A stretch of 38,366 nucleotides of DNA, taken from assembly GCA_020073365.1 (NCBI GenBank), contig JAIQFL010000074.1:1-38366 (forward strand), given 5' to 3'. How positions within the stretch are numbered: position 1 is the first letter of the stretch; each line of letters starts with the position of its first letter. The translations under genes were made by a program, and so were the position numbers. Shown one piece after another: positions 25,336-33,607 of the stretch. This DNA comes from Terriglobia bacterium. Its GTDB lineage: Bacteria; Acidobacteriota; Terriglobia; Bryobacterales; Bryobacteraceae. Below the pieces are notes generated by a model. That model made no database searches. It was given only the letters and a program-made list of their open reading frames with translations, and was not told where the DNA came from.

Positions 25336-26004
25336 GTGATTATCTTATTATTCGGGCCGCCCGGATGTGGCAAAGGTACGCAAGCTGCTTTCCTTGCTGA
25401 GAGATTTCACATTCCCGCCATCTCCACCGGAGAGATGTTCCGAGCCGAGTGTAAGGCCGGCACGGAATTGGGACGCATCGCCTGTTCGGTTCTCTGCAAA
25501 GGTGGTCTGGTTAGTGACGAGATCGTGAATGGCATCGTGGCCGGTCGGATTGCACGGCCGGATTGCGCCAATGGCTTCCTGCTGGACGGTTATCCTCGCA
25601 CAGTCCCGCAGGCCATGCACTTTTCAAACCTGCTCCAGCAGAGGAGCTTGCCCGATCCCATCGTAATCCATCTGGATGTGCCCGACGCGGTACTGATGCC
25701 ACGGCTGACGGCACGACGCCAGTGCCCCCGGTGCCTGCGTATTTACAATATTCTGTCGCAACCACCGCGAATCGCTGAGACCTGCGACGACGACGGCGTT
25801 GCCTTACTCACCAGGGAAGACGACCGTGAGCCGGTGATCCGCCAGCGGCTGCACGCTTACCAGGAACTGACCGGGCCGATTCTCAAATGGTACGGAGAGT
25901 CCATGGTGCGCCGCGTGGATGGCGGCGCGCCGCCGAAACAGGTGGCCCAGGCGGTGGAGCAGGCTGTGAGACGGGGCCGGGTAGCTTCTGAGTCGCTTGC
26001 TTAG
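25336..26004 (+). CDS. adk: Adenylate kinase family protein with zinc-type LID
   Basis: A 222-residue nucleoside monophosphate kinase converting ATP + AMP to 2 ADP. The P-loop is GPPGCGKGT (residues 7-15). The AMP-site motifs are STGEMFR (Glu in place of the usual Asp) and FLLDGYPRT. The LID has Cys-x2-Cys (RRQCPRC) and a later Cys-x2-Asp (ETCDDDG), the zinc-binding arrangement also used by Bacillus enzymes. Catalytic arginines are in LTARRQ and REDDREPVIRQRLHAY. The start is GTG 25336, with ATG 25334 ruled out because TGA follows it. It is not in the usual ribosomal-protein setting, so it is probably a second copy. Confidence 0.9.
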   Translation: MIILLFGPPGCGKGTQAAFLAERFHIPAISTGEMFRAECKAGTELGRIACSVLCKGGLVSDEIVNGIVAGRIARPDCANGFLLDGYPRTVPQAMHFSNLLQQRSLPDPIVIHLDVPDAVLMPRLTARRQCPRCLRIYNILSQPPRIAETCDDDGVALLTREDDREPVIRQRLHAYQELTGPILKWYGESMVRRVDGGAPPKQVAQAVEQAVRRGRVASESLA

Positions 26005-26022
26005 GTTGTAGTTTACTGAGGA

Positions 26023-26144
26023 CTGAGCAAGAATCGCCGGCAAACGGGCGAGGCATGCGGAAACGCCTGCCCCACCTCTGAAAAGCGGTGACTTGCCAGG
26101 GTGGCGCAGGCGGTTCCGCCTGCGTTCCTGAACTTTTTGCTCAG
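26023..26144. repeat. Inverted-repeat-bounded hairpin pair, copies C1 and C2
   Basis: CTGAGCAA (26023-26030) and TTGCTCAG (26137-26144) bound the unit. Inside, the minus-strand reading of 26051-26077 (AGGTGGGGCAGGC...) resembles the element at 1200-1226. On the plus strand GCAGGCGG (26106-26113) and CCGCCTGC (26116-26123) form a perfect 8-bp stem with a TT loop. The two hairpins face each other, like a pair of REP units. Confidence 0.55.
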
Positions 26145-26163
26145 CTTTTAACCTGAAGGTTTT

Positions 26164-26322
26164 GTGGAGATCCGCTTCCGCCAAGGCGGCCAGTTCGTGT
26201 TCCGATAGCACCTCATCATCCGGGGGCGCGGTCAGCAGCGATAACTCGACCGGGTCCATCATCGCGCGGAGAATCCTGGGTGCTGTGGCTACATCGCTCT
26301 CGGGAATGTGGTCCACCAGCAT
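26164..26322 (-). pseudogene. Remnant of an antitoxin-like small protein
   Basis: From ATG 26322 the minus strand encodes MLVDHIPESDVATAPRILRA, then MDPVELSLLTAPPDDEVLSEHELAALAEADLH. This is the pattern of the small acidic antitoxin-like proteins encoded before type II toxin genes (helix, PVE-x-x-LL-x-APPDDE, then SEHE-x-A-x-x-EA). After about residue 53 the frame runs through the repeat region and antisense into adk, so the true 3' end is lost. No toxin gene follows, so it is probably an orphan relic. Confidence 0.5.
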
Positions 26323-26430
26323 CCGAAGTTCTTTAACGTATCGTGCTGGTCCCGACTTTCGAAGCAGGGGGGAAGGGTCCCCCCTGACCCCCCTCATAAC
26401 CTCAAACCACTAGACTCTATACTTTTGGCC

Positions 26431-28500
26431 CTACGTCGCCGGCACGCCCAGTTCCCGCAGCAACTGCGGCGTCTTGTAGATCTTCCGCAGCGCTTCCACG
26501 ATTCCCTGCGCCGCTACATGCACGGCACGCGCCTGTTCGTCGCTGTACAAATAAGTGAGCGCCAGGCTTTCGATGTTGCCGTCAAAGCTGATTCCGACGA
26601 TCTCGCCTTTCGCATTGACAGCCGGGTTGCCCGAGTTCCCCCCGGCGCTGTCGCAGGTGCTCACGAAGTTGAACGGCATCACCAGGTCCAGGGACGACTT
26701 GCCGTCAATCCATCGCTGTGGCAGCTTGTAGGGTTCCAGATTGTCGGCCAGGTGGAAGAGGCCGCCGATAGTGGTGGCGTATGGCACCGGCGCTTCGGTC
26801 TTGTCCCGGTACGCCTTCACGGCTCCGAAAGTCGCCCGCGGCGTGAAGGTGGCGTCCGGATAGTCGTTGATGCCGAATATCTTGAAGCGGTACTGCGCGA
26901 TCCGCTCGCTGCTGGAGGCTTCCAGCGCTTCGATGCTGTCCTCGTGTTTCTTCAACAGCTTCCGCGCGGGCTCATCCAGCAACCGCGCCAGGCGGATCAT
27001 CCCATCGTCGGACTTGAGCACCAGGTTATGATCGGCCGCCAGGCGCTTCCGCTGGGCGACATCCTTCAGCTTCGAGCCATGCACGAACTCTTCGGCGGCC
27101 TGCTGCGGCGTGCGCGCGCCCAGCACCGCCTTGAGGGGCGCCTCCTTGTCCCCGAGGGCCTTCAATTCCTCCAGGTAATGCGTAACCATCACGAGCTCCA
27201 GCGACTCGTCAATCGGGGCCGGCGAGTAGAGCGACAGTTCCAGCGACGGCAACGCGCTCTCGCGAAATTCCGGCAACCGCTGCTCGTTCGGTTTGCCGCG
27301 CTCTTCGGACAGGCGCACGATCTGGCGCGCGATCCGAAATAATGTGGACCCCCCGGCGGCGGGGCGCTCCAGGATCTCAAAGGGCTTTTCGAACGGCGTC
27401 CAATTCTTGTAGGCCGTGGCCACCTCATCCCACACCTTGCCGGCTTCCGTTCCCAGCTTCGGATCGCGCTCCACAGATGTGCGCAGCTTCCGCTCGAAAT
27501 TCTGTTTGCGGGGCATCAGGCGGTCATCTTTCAGGCCGATGAGCTTGCCGGCGTTCGCCTTGTAGGCGTTGCCGAAATCGGACAGGGCCCGTTGCGCGAT
27601 TCGCCGGTTCTCGGCGTTCTTGGCGGCGAAGGCTCGCAACGCTTCGATGCGGGTCTGCAGGCGGAACACGGTAAGGGGCAGGGAAGTGTCGCGGTAAAAA
27701 GTGAGTTGGGCGGCAGTGGCCAGCCGCGACGTCGCGCCGGGATTACCGGCCGAGAATACCAGGTCGCTGTCCTTGACTCCCTCGTTGCTCCATTTCAGGT
27801 AGTGCGGCGTGTCGGCCGGCTTGCCGTTCTCGTAAGCGCGCAGGAAGGCAATGTCGAAGTCGTAGCGTTGATAGGTGGAATGCTCGGCGTCGCCTCCAAA
27901 GAAGGCGCTGGCAAGCTCAGGCGCGAATACCAGCCGCAAGTCCGTGTACTTCCGGTACTGGTAGAGGTCGTAGCGCTCGCCGGAGAAGAGCTTCACCACG
28001 GTGCAATGGTTTCCGGTCGTCTCCGTGCAACTCTTCTCGATGCGCGCCACCGCGGCGTTGCGCTTCTGCAGGATCTCCGCGGCTTTCGTGCCGACTTTGG
28101 TTTCCTCTTTCACCTGCCTGGTGACGTCCTCCATTCCGAGCAGGACCTCGCCCTCCAGGCCGGGACAATTCTGTTCGTCCGCCTGGGCAGCCGCATAGAA
28201 CCCGTCCGTGAGGTAGACGTGCGCGGGCGAACCGGTCTTGGAGAGGCACTCGGCAGCCACGTGATGGTTGGTGAGGACCAGCCCCGCAGGCGACACGAAC
28301 GACCCCGACCCGCCGCCCACTTGTAGAGACGCCAGCCGGAGGTGCTCCAGGAACGAATCGCTAACATCGAAGCTGTACTTCTGCTTTACCTGCTCCTTGG
28401 GAAACTGGTTGAAGAGCCACATGCCCTCGTCCGCCCTCAGACGCACACACATCAGCGGGAAAAAGAGGACGCACACCACCACCACGGCGCGGAATTTCAT
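26431..28500 (-). CDS. S46-family serine dipeptidyl-peptidase (DPP7/DPP11-like)
   Basis: A 689-residue exported exopeptidase that removes dipeptides from peptide N-termini. The signal peptide is at residues 1-23 (AVVVVCVLFFPLMCVRLRA), followed by the family opening DEGMWLFNQFP. Catalytic residues are His in LTNHHVAAE (79/80), Asp in YDFDIAFLR (214/216) and Ser623 in CDSAGGNSGNPAVN. The conserved FDGN follows the serine. The middle ~300 residues are the helical domain that caps the cleft. The length fits the family (about 680-720). GGGAG precedes ATG 28500. It is divergent from the Oar-like receptor gene; together they suit peptide scavenging, but a functional link is not shown. Confidence 0.92.
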   Translation of the reverse strand: MKFRAVVVVCVLFFPLMCVRLRADEGMWLFNQFPKEQVKQKYSFDVSDSFLEHLRLASLQVGGGSGSFVSPAGLVLTNHHVAAECLSKTGSPAHVYLTDGFYAAAQADEQNCPGLEGEVLLGMEDVTRQVKEETKVGTKAAEILQKRNAAVARIEKSCTETTGNHCTVVKLFSGERYDLYQYRKYTDLRLVFAPELASAFFGGDAEHSTYQRYDFDIAFLRAYENGKPADTPHYLKWSNEGVKDSDLVFSAGNPGATSRLATAAQLTFYRDTSLPLTVFRLQTRIEALRAFAAKNAENRRIAQRALSDFGNAYKANAGKLIGLKDDRLMPRKQNFERKLRTSVERDPKLGTEAGKVWDEVATAYKNWTPFEKPFEILERPAAGGSTLFRIARQIVRLSEERGKPNEQRLPEFRESALPSLELSLYSPAPIDESLELVMVTHYLEELKALGDKEAPLKAVLGARTPQQAAEEFVHGSKLKDVAQRKRLAADHNLVLKSDDGMIRLARLLDEPARKLLKKHEDSIEALEASSSERIAQYRFKIFGINDYPDATFTPRATFGAVKAYRDKTEAPVPYATTIGGLFHLADNLEPYKLPQRWIDGKSSLDLVMPFNFVSTCDSAGGNSGNPAVNAKGEIVGISFDGNIESLALTYLYSDEQARAVHVAAQGIVEALRKIYKTPQLLRELGVPAT

Positions 28501-28963
28501 AGGGAGCTCCCAGACAACAGTTTAGGACTTCCCGGTGCTGCTTTCCAGCAACGCGTCCCAGCGTGGGAGTTCCATTTTCCTGCGGGATCATTTCGAGCGT
28601 TTTTCGAGGCGATCCCTCGGGTGCTCGTCTGTAACGGCCTGCCACCGCCGCACGCGTCTTGTCGAGGCTGCTGAAGCCAATGTCTTATGGCCACAGTACC
28701 CATTCGCTGAATCGGGCACGTTTGTTCGATCAGCCCTGCAACTCCGACCGCGAAGATGAGCAAGCCGGCGGGCCAGGCCAACGGCCCCTTCGCACCGAAA
28801 TGGACGGTGATGAAATTGCAGCAAATCCCACTAGTTCCCACCAGATATTGGCAAGGGCTCGACACTCGGCACTAGTATTTTAGGATTATTGTCGAGCTCC
28901 CCGTGGAATAGTATCATTCTCCCAAATCCGTTGTTTTTGAATCCTCGGGAGGGGGGATCAGGG
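28501..28963. other. 463-bp divergent intergenic region
   Basis: No supportable gene. The open frames on both strands are short, overlapping and without recognisable domains. The right end holds a good sigma-70-type promoter for the receptor gene (28889-28917). I could not identify the promoter of the S46 peptidase gene. Confidence 0.55.
28889..28917 (+). promoter_or_regulatory. Sigma-70-like promoter for the Oar-like receptor
   Basis: TTGTCG (28889-28894), a 17-base spacer and TATCAT (28912-28917) fit the consensus spacing. Transcription would begin near 28924, which supports ATG 28964 as the real start rather than the longer frame from 28889. Confidence 0.55.
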
Positions 28964-31900
28964 ATGTCGACCGTCAGAGTTCTGCTTACACTTGTTTCTT
29001 GTTTTCCGCTTTGGGCACAGACGAACATGGCTGTCCTGGGCGGAAGCGTCCAGGATTCGCAGCACCAGTTCGTTCAGAACGCCCGAGTTGAGGTGGCAGC
29101 CGTGGCCACTGCCGCGGTTCGCAGCACGGTAACCGATGGCAGCGGCCGGTTCGAGGTGGCCGGGTTGGCGCCGGGAGAGTACAAGATCCGCGTGGACAAA
29201 CCGGGATTTGCGCAATTCGCCGCGCCCGTCCGGCTGGAAGTGGGCCAGCGGATGGAACTGAACCCAGTTCTGCAACTCGGCAGTAAAACGGAAACAGTGG
29301 ATGTTGTCGGCAACACGGAGGTGCTCAAGACCACCGATGCGAGCGTCGGCGAAGTGGTCGAGACGCGTTCCGTTCACGAGTTACCCCTGAACGGGCGCAT
29401 GCTCATCGATCTCGTGCTGACGGTACCGGGCGCTCACTTGAGCCACGGCGCTCAGTCCGGCGACATGAACCCGCTCTACTGGCGTCCCGGCCAGCGCTCC
29501 GCTGTAAGCGTAGGTGGAAGCCGCCCCAACGGGAATTACTTCCTTTTGGACGGCGTCACCAATACCGACCCGACGTTCAACACCACGAATCTCAGTCCGT
29601 CTCCGGATGTGGTTCAGGAGTTCCAGGTGCAGACCGGCAGTTATTCGGCCGAGATGGGCGGCGCCGGCGGCGGCCAGATCAACGTAGTCACTAAGTCCGG
29701 GACCAGCAGATTCCACCGCACGGCCTACAGTTACCTGCGGAATAACTTGTTCGACGCGCGGGGCTTCGAGGAAATGGCCGGGGACAGCCACCTGGTTCAG
29801 AATCAATTCGGCGCCGCGGTTGGGGGGCCCCTTTTCGGCAAGAAGACGTTCTTCTTTACGAACTACGAGGGTTTCCGCCAGACCCAGAACATGACCATGA
29901 TCGATACCGTGCCCGGCATGGAAGAGATGGGCGGGGATTTCTCCCATGCGGGTGTTGCGATCTTTGACCCGAGTGACTCGCATGTCAATCCCAACTACGA
30001 TCCGGCCAAGCCGATCACTCCCTCCAACTCCCAGATCATCCGCAGCCCATTTCCCGGGAACATCATCCCGGCCACGCGAATCAGCCCGGTCGCATCGACC
30101 ATGCTGACCAACTACGTGCCCACGCCGAACACCATGGGCGACATGGGCATGGGCATGACTATGATGGGCCAGCCGCTGGTCTTCGGGTCGGGCGTGGATT
30201 CCAACAACTACATGGATGTGCGGGCGATGCGGCATACGGACAATCAGGGCACGGTCCGGCTGGACCGCATCCTGGCAAGAGGCGACAGCCTGTTCGCCCG
30301 GTACTCGATCAGCAACGAGAACGGATTCACCCCCCAGAACCTGCCCGGTTTCGGAGCCTTTCACGACAACCGTTCGCAAAACGCCGGCGCCAGTTGGAAT
30401 CGCATCGTATCGCCCAACATCGTCAACACGGCTTCGGTGGCGCTTTCGCGGTTGAGCATGGACCGCTCCTCGGAGAACAATTCCTCGCATAACGATATCG
30501 TGTCTCAGTTGGGCATTCAGGGCGTCGGCTTTGGCGGGCCTAACGCGTACGGCGCTCCATGGTTCAATGTCCAGGGTTATTCCGGATTCGGCGACTCCTA
30601 CGCGGCCACCCCGATGCATGCGTGGGACACGATTCTGGAAGGGCGCGACTCGCTGAGCTGGCAGCACGGCGCGCACAGCTTGAAGTTCGGCGGGAGTTAT
30701 CGCTGGTACATCTGGCCGATGTGGGGATTCTTCCAAAACCGCGGCTATTACCAGTTCACCAACGGCTTCACTACGCAAACCGCCACCAACGATGGCACCG
30801 GGCAAGCCCTGGCAAGCTTCGAGTTGGGACTGCCGGCGGTGCGCCAACGCCAGGCCGGTGTTCCCAGCATGAACCTGCGCCAATGGTCGGCGGATGCCTT
30901 CGCTCAGGACACCTGGAAGCTCAGCCCGCTCACGGCGATCACCATCGGCCTGAGATATGAATTCATGTCTCCGCTGGCGGATCTCTCACGCCCGTGGAGC
31001 AACCTGGAGGTTCAGAATGGCCAACTGGTGGCTTTCATCGGCGGGCAGGCCGGTACGCCGCGCGGGCTGATGTACCCCAACAAGCTGCGGTTCGCGCCAC
31101 GCCTGGGCATCGCGCACAATCTTCCGAAGGCGGGGCTGGTGTTCCGCGCCGCCTACGGCATCTTCTACACGCCCGTGGACATGAACACCTGGTGCAACCA
31201 GTTGCACAACGTGCCCAACGTATTCCCGGAAACCAACCAGAGCGACAATTTCGTCCCATCGATTACATCGTTCAATTTCGGCCCGCCGGTGCTGGGGAAA
31301 ACGGTAGTCAGTTTCACGTCGCTCGACCCGCGGCCTCCCTCACAATACATTCAGCAGTGGAGCGCCTCGGTCCAAAAGGCTCTCTCCAGGAGCACAACTC
31401 TGGAAGTGGGATACCTGGGGGCTCGCGGATACCATCTGCAGCGCGCACATCTCATCAATAACACACTGCCCGGCCCGGGACTGCTTCAGCCGCGCCGTCC
31501 GCACCCCACCGCAACCTTCATTGATGGGACGGTGTTTCCAGCCGGCGTTCAGGTGGCCAGCGCCACCTTTCCCGTCAGCACGGTCAACGTTCTGGAGGAC
31601 ACGGCGCGAAGCTGGTACGATGCCGGCTATGTCAACCTGCGCCGGCGCTACGCGCACGGTCTCAGCCTCCTGGCGAATTACACCTTCTCGAAGAACCTGA
31701 GCAATGCGCCCGATTTTCGATCGCCCATGTTTGAATCGTCGGTGCCGCAGAACAACAGCGATCTGAACGCGGAAAAGGGGCCGGCTTGTGATGTGCGCCA
31801 CCGGTTGGCATTGAGTGCCGTATATGAAATCCCGGCAGCGGGCCGGTCCGCATCCCTGCGGGCATTGAGCCGCAACTGGCGGCTCTCCTCTATGCTTCAG

Positions 31901-32326
31901 GTGCAGAGCGGATTCCCGTTCACGATTTCGGTTTTCGGTGATACGGCGAACTCGGGCACGGTCTTGGGCGAAAATCCCATACGGGCAAATTACACGGGCC
32001 AACCGGTCTTCGGCCCTGGCACCCGCACCGCCGAAGAGTGGTTCAATCCGGCGGCCTTCAGCGTGCCCGCGGCGTATACTTTCGGCAATGCCGGGCGAAA
32101 TACGGTCTACGGGCCGGGCATGCAGTTGCTAGATGTCGCGCTGGAACGCGAGTTCGCGCTGACTGAAGGCGCCAGGTTCCAGATTCGTGGCGAGGCCTAC
32201 AACAGCCTGAACCACACCAACCTCGGTACGCCGAACCGGTTCGTGAACGCCCCGCAATTCGGCACGATCACGGAAGCGGCCACACCGGCGCGCCAGATCC
32301 AGCTTAGCGCCCGGTTCTTGTTTTGA
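28964..32326 (+). CDS. Oar-like TonB-dependent receptor with carboxypeptidase-regulatory domain
   Basis: A 1120-residue outer-membrane protein. The signal peptide MSTVRVLLTLVSCFPLWA is followed by a CarboxypepD_reg-like beta-sandwich (about 22-105: VLGGSVQDSQ, TDGSGRFEVAGLAPGEYKI, VDKPGF). A plug-like domain comes next (VHELPLNGRMLIDLVLTVPG, GNYFLLDGVTNTDP, GGGQINVVTKSGT). A long beta-barrel ends in the C-terminal aromatic LSARFLF, as required for outer-membrane insertion. A very strong site (GGAGGGGGG) precedes ATG 28964. Such proteins are greatly expanded in Acidobacteriota and are thought to import glycans or peptides. The substrate here is unknown. A methionine/glycine-rich loop (TMGDMGMGMTMMGQ) in the barrel is unusual. 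Confidence 0.9.
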   Translation: MSTVRVLLTLVSCFPLWAQTNMAVLGGSVQDSQHQFVQNARVEVAAVATAAVRSTVTDGSGRFEVAGLAPGEYKIRVDKPGFAQFAAPVRLEVGQRMELNPVLQLGSKTETVDVVGNTEVLKTTDASVGEVVETRSVHELPLNGRMLIDLVLTVPGAHLSHGAQSGDMNPLYWRPGQRSAVSVGGSRPNGNYFLLDGVTNTDPTFNTTNLSPSPDVVQEFQVQTGSYSAEMGGAGGGQINVVTKSGTSRFHRTAYSYLRNNLFDARGFEEMAGDSHLVQNQFGAAVGGPLFGKKTFFFTNYEGFRQTQNMTMIDTVPGMEEMGGDFSHAGVAIFDPSDSHVNPNYDPAKPITPSNSQIIRSPFPGNIIPATRISPVASTMLTNYVPTPNTMGDMGMGMTMMGQPLVFGSGVDSNNYMDVRAMRHTDNQGTVRLDRILARGDSLFARYSISNENGFTPQNLPGFGAFHDNRSQNAGASWNRIVSPNIVNTASVALSRLSMDRSSENNSSHNDIVSQLGIQGVGFGGPNAYGAPWFNVQGYSGFGDSYAATPMHAWDTILEGRDSLSWQHGAHSLKFGGSYRWYIWPMWGFFQNRGYYQFTNGFTTQTATNDGTGQALASFELGLPAVRQRQAGVPSMNLRQWSADAFAQDTWKLSPLTAITIGLRYEFMSPLADLSRPWSNLEVQNGQLVAFIGGQAGTPRGLMYPNKLRFAPRLGIAHNLPKAGLVFRAAYGIFYTPVDMNTWCNQLHNVPNVFPETNQSDNFVPSITSFNFGPPVLGKTVVSFTSLDPRPPSQYIQQWSASVQKALSRSTTLEVGYLGARGYHLQRAHLINNTLPGPGLLQPRRPHPTATFIDGTVFPAGVQVASATFPVSTVNVLEDTARSWYDAGYVNLRRRYAHGLSLLANYTFSKNLSNAPDFRSPMFESSVPQNNSDLNAEKGPACDVRHRLALSAVYEIPAAGRSASLRALSRNWRLSSMLQVQSGFPFTISVFGDTANSGTVLGENPIRANYTGQPVFGPGTRTAEEWFNPAAFSVPAAYTFGNAGRNTVYGPGMQLLDVALEREFALTEGARFQIRGEAYNSLNHTNLGTPNRFVNAPQFGTITEAATPARQIQLSARFLF

Positions 32327-32451
32327 AGGCGGCAGCGCCCTATTCCTGGGGGCCCACAGGATGAGCGCATTCGCAAATAAAACTCTCGCTCATGCCACGC
32401 GCTGCTGCTGGACGCAATCATTGGTACAGTCTAAGGTGTGGGAGAAACGTG

Positions 32452-32877
32452 ATGGCATTCCAGCCGGACATTATCGTCACAGGGCCCGATGGAGTCATGC
32501 TAGTAGTCGAAGTTAAGGCAAGCGTGCCAAATCTCGAGCTCTCAGAAGGGCAACTCAAACGATATATGAGCGGTATGCAGTGCCCAACAGGGGTGCTCAT
32601 AACGCCCGAGCACATTTGGGTATACCGCGATCTCTACATCACCCGCACACCAGAGTCCATCCAGCGAATCGGTGAATTCGATACGAAGGGGTTGTGGCAA
32701 CAACCGCCGCCAGCAGAGGCATCGTTGTTTGAAGTCTTCGTACAGCAATGGCTTGAGCGCCTCGCTCAACAGCCAGCCCAGGAACTGCCCCCGAATATCA
32801 GTGGAACCTTTCGTGAGTACGTCCTTCCAGCCGTCACGAACGGAGAGGTGCGAGCTGCACATCCACGCTATTTCTGA
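32452..32877 (+). CDS. PD-(D/E)XK-like nuclease-fold protein
   Basis: A 141-residue protein from ATG 32452, with GGGAGAA just upstream. Its start MAFQPDIIVTGPDG-x-x-LVVEVKAS has the core pattern P-D-x(n)-E-x-K (Asp in PDII, then Glu and Lys in EVK) of the restriction-endonuclease-like fold. LEGQLKRYM-like and TGVLITPEHIWVYRD segments follow, as in HsdR_N/type I R-subunit-related domains. It is much shorter than HsdR and has no helicase, so it is a stand-alone nuclease or a DNA-binding relative. The next gene, a PIN protein, starts six bases after its stop. The region is about 53% GC over three lines counted, against 67-75% in counted lines of the flanking genes, which points to transfer. Confidence 0.7.
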   Translation: MAFQPDIIVTGPDGVMLVVEVKASVPNLELSEGQLKRYMSGMQCPTGVLITPEHIWVYRDLYITRTPESIQRIGEFDTKGLWQQPPPAEASLFEVFVQQWLERLAQQPAQELPPNISGTFREYVLPAVTNGEVRAAHPRYF

Positions 32878-32883
32878 CTAGCC

Positions 32884-33534
32884 ATGCCGCACATTTTCGT
32901 GGAGTCCAACTGGCTCTTCGCGTTCGCCGCGCCTGCTCACCACCAGGTCCCCGCGGCAGCAGAGCTACTCGACCGTGCACGCCAAGGGGAATTCACAGTA
33001 CACATGCCCAATATCTGCATCGGAGAAGCGCGCCAGGCGATCTTGACGAAGTGTCAACCGCGCAAAGAGGCGAACGCGATACGTCGATTCCTGTCATGGT
33101 CCGAGCCGGCCGGACATGTGACACTGGCGGATGCAGCGGCCGCCCGGGGTATCCTGGATAAATACGAGAGCAGCGTGAAGCATGCCCTCGACGACCTCGA
33201 TACGACTCTACGACGGCTCACTGAACTGCCCTATGTTAAGGTCTTCGGTCTCGATGACGATATGCTCGACCTGGCCACGAAACTCGCCTTGGACGGAATT
33301 GCATACAAACCGTTCGACCATGCGATCCTCGCGAGTGTCCTCGTCCGCTCATCAAGACTGTGGGATGAGGGGGAACGAGGGATCTCATTTTGCGAGGCGG
33401 ACGCGGACCTTCAGCCCTGGGACAAATACGGGAACGTCAAGCCGCCTCTGACGGCTGCTTACGATCAGGCACACGTGTGGGTGTACGGCGACTTCACGCT
33501 AGCGGACCCACCACGGCGCCGAGGGTTTGCCTGA
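32884..33534 (+). CDS. PIN-domain protein (VapC-like RNase)
   Basis: A 216-residue PIN-type protein beginning MPHIFVESNWLFAFAAPAHH. The first acidic position is Glu (VES) in place of the usual Asp. Further acidic positions are Glu in ICIGEARQAI and the Asp residues in LDDDMLDLA and FDHAILASVLV, and the C-terminal part has CEADADLQPWD. At 216 residues it is longer than a normal VapC (about 130-150), with an extra C-terminal tail (HVWVYGDFTLADPPRRR). It may be an RNase. The upstream partner is a PD-(D/E)XK protein, not a typical antitoxin, so a classic toxin-antitoxin pair is not evident. Confidence 0.75.
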   Translation: MPHIFVESNWLFAFAAPAHHQVPAAAELLDRARQGEFTVHMPNICIGEARQAILTKCQPRKEANAIRRFLSWSEPAGHVTLADAAAARGILDKYESSVKHALDDLDTTLRRLTELPYVKVFGLDDDMLDLATKLALDGIAYKPFDHAILASVLVRSSRLWDEGERGISFCEADADLQPWDKYGNVKPPLTAAYDQAHVWVYGDFTLADPPRRRGFA

Positions 33535-33607
33535 TCTGGCCCGTTTATGCCAGGGAGTCTGCTGTAGGAGAAGAGCGACGGCTGTCGTAAATTGATTCCA
33601 ATCAAAT

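Larger units (their letters stand above)
26005..26430. other. 426-bp gap with inverted repeats and a gene remnant
   Basis: Left to right the gap holds an inverted-repeat structure (26023-26144), the remnant of a minus-strand antitoxin-like gene (26164-26322), and a G/C-run hairpin (GGGGGG AAGGGT CCCCCC, about 26367-26384). No intact gene is seen. Confidence 0.6.

Noticed and set aside
25804..26397. A 197-codon minus-strand frame from the antitoxin remnant into adk
   Set aside because: Only its first half (after ATG 26322) looks like protein; the rest crosses hairpin repeats and runs antisense to adk.
28497..28865. Minus-strand frame of 122 codons in the gap before the receptor gene
   Set aside because: No domain, no ribosome-binding site, and it overlaps the start of the S46 peptidase gene region without supporting context.
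29381..30883. A 500-codon minus-strand frame within the Oar-like receptor gene
   Set aside because: Antisense shadow of a gene with signal peptide, plug and barrel; its composition (His/Arg/Gly-rich) is typical of shadow frames.
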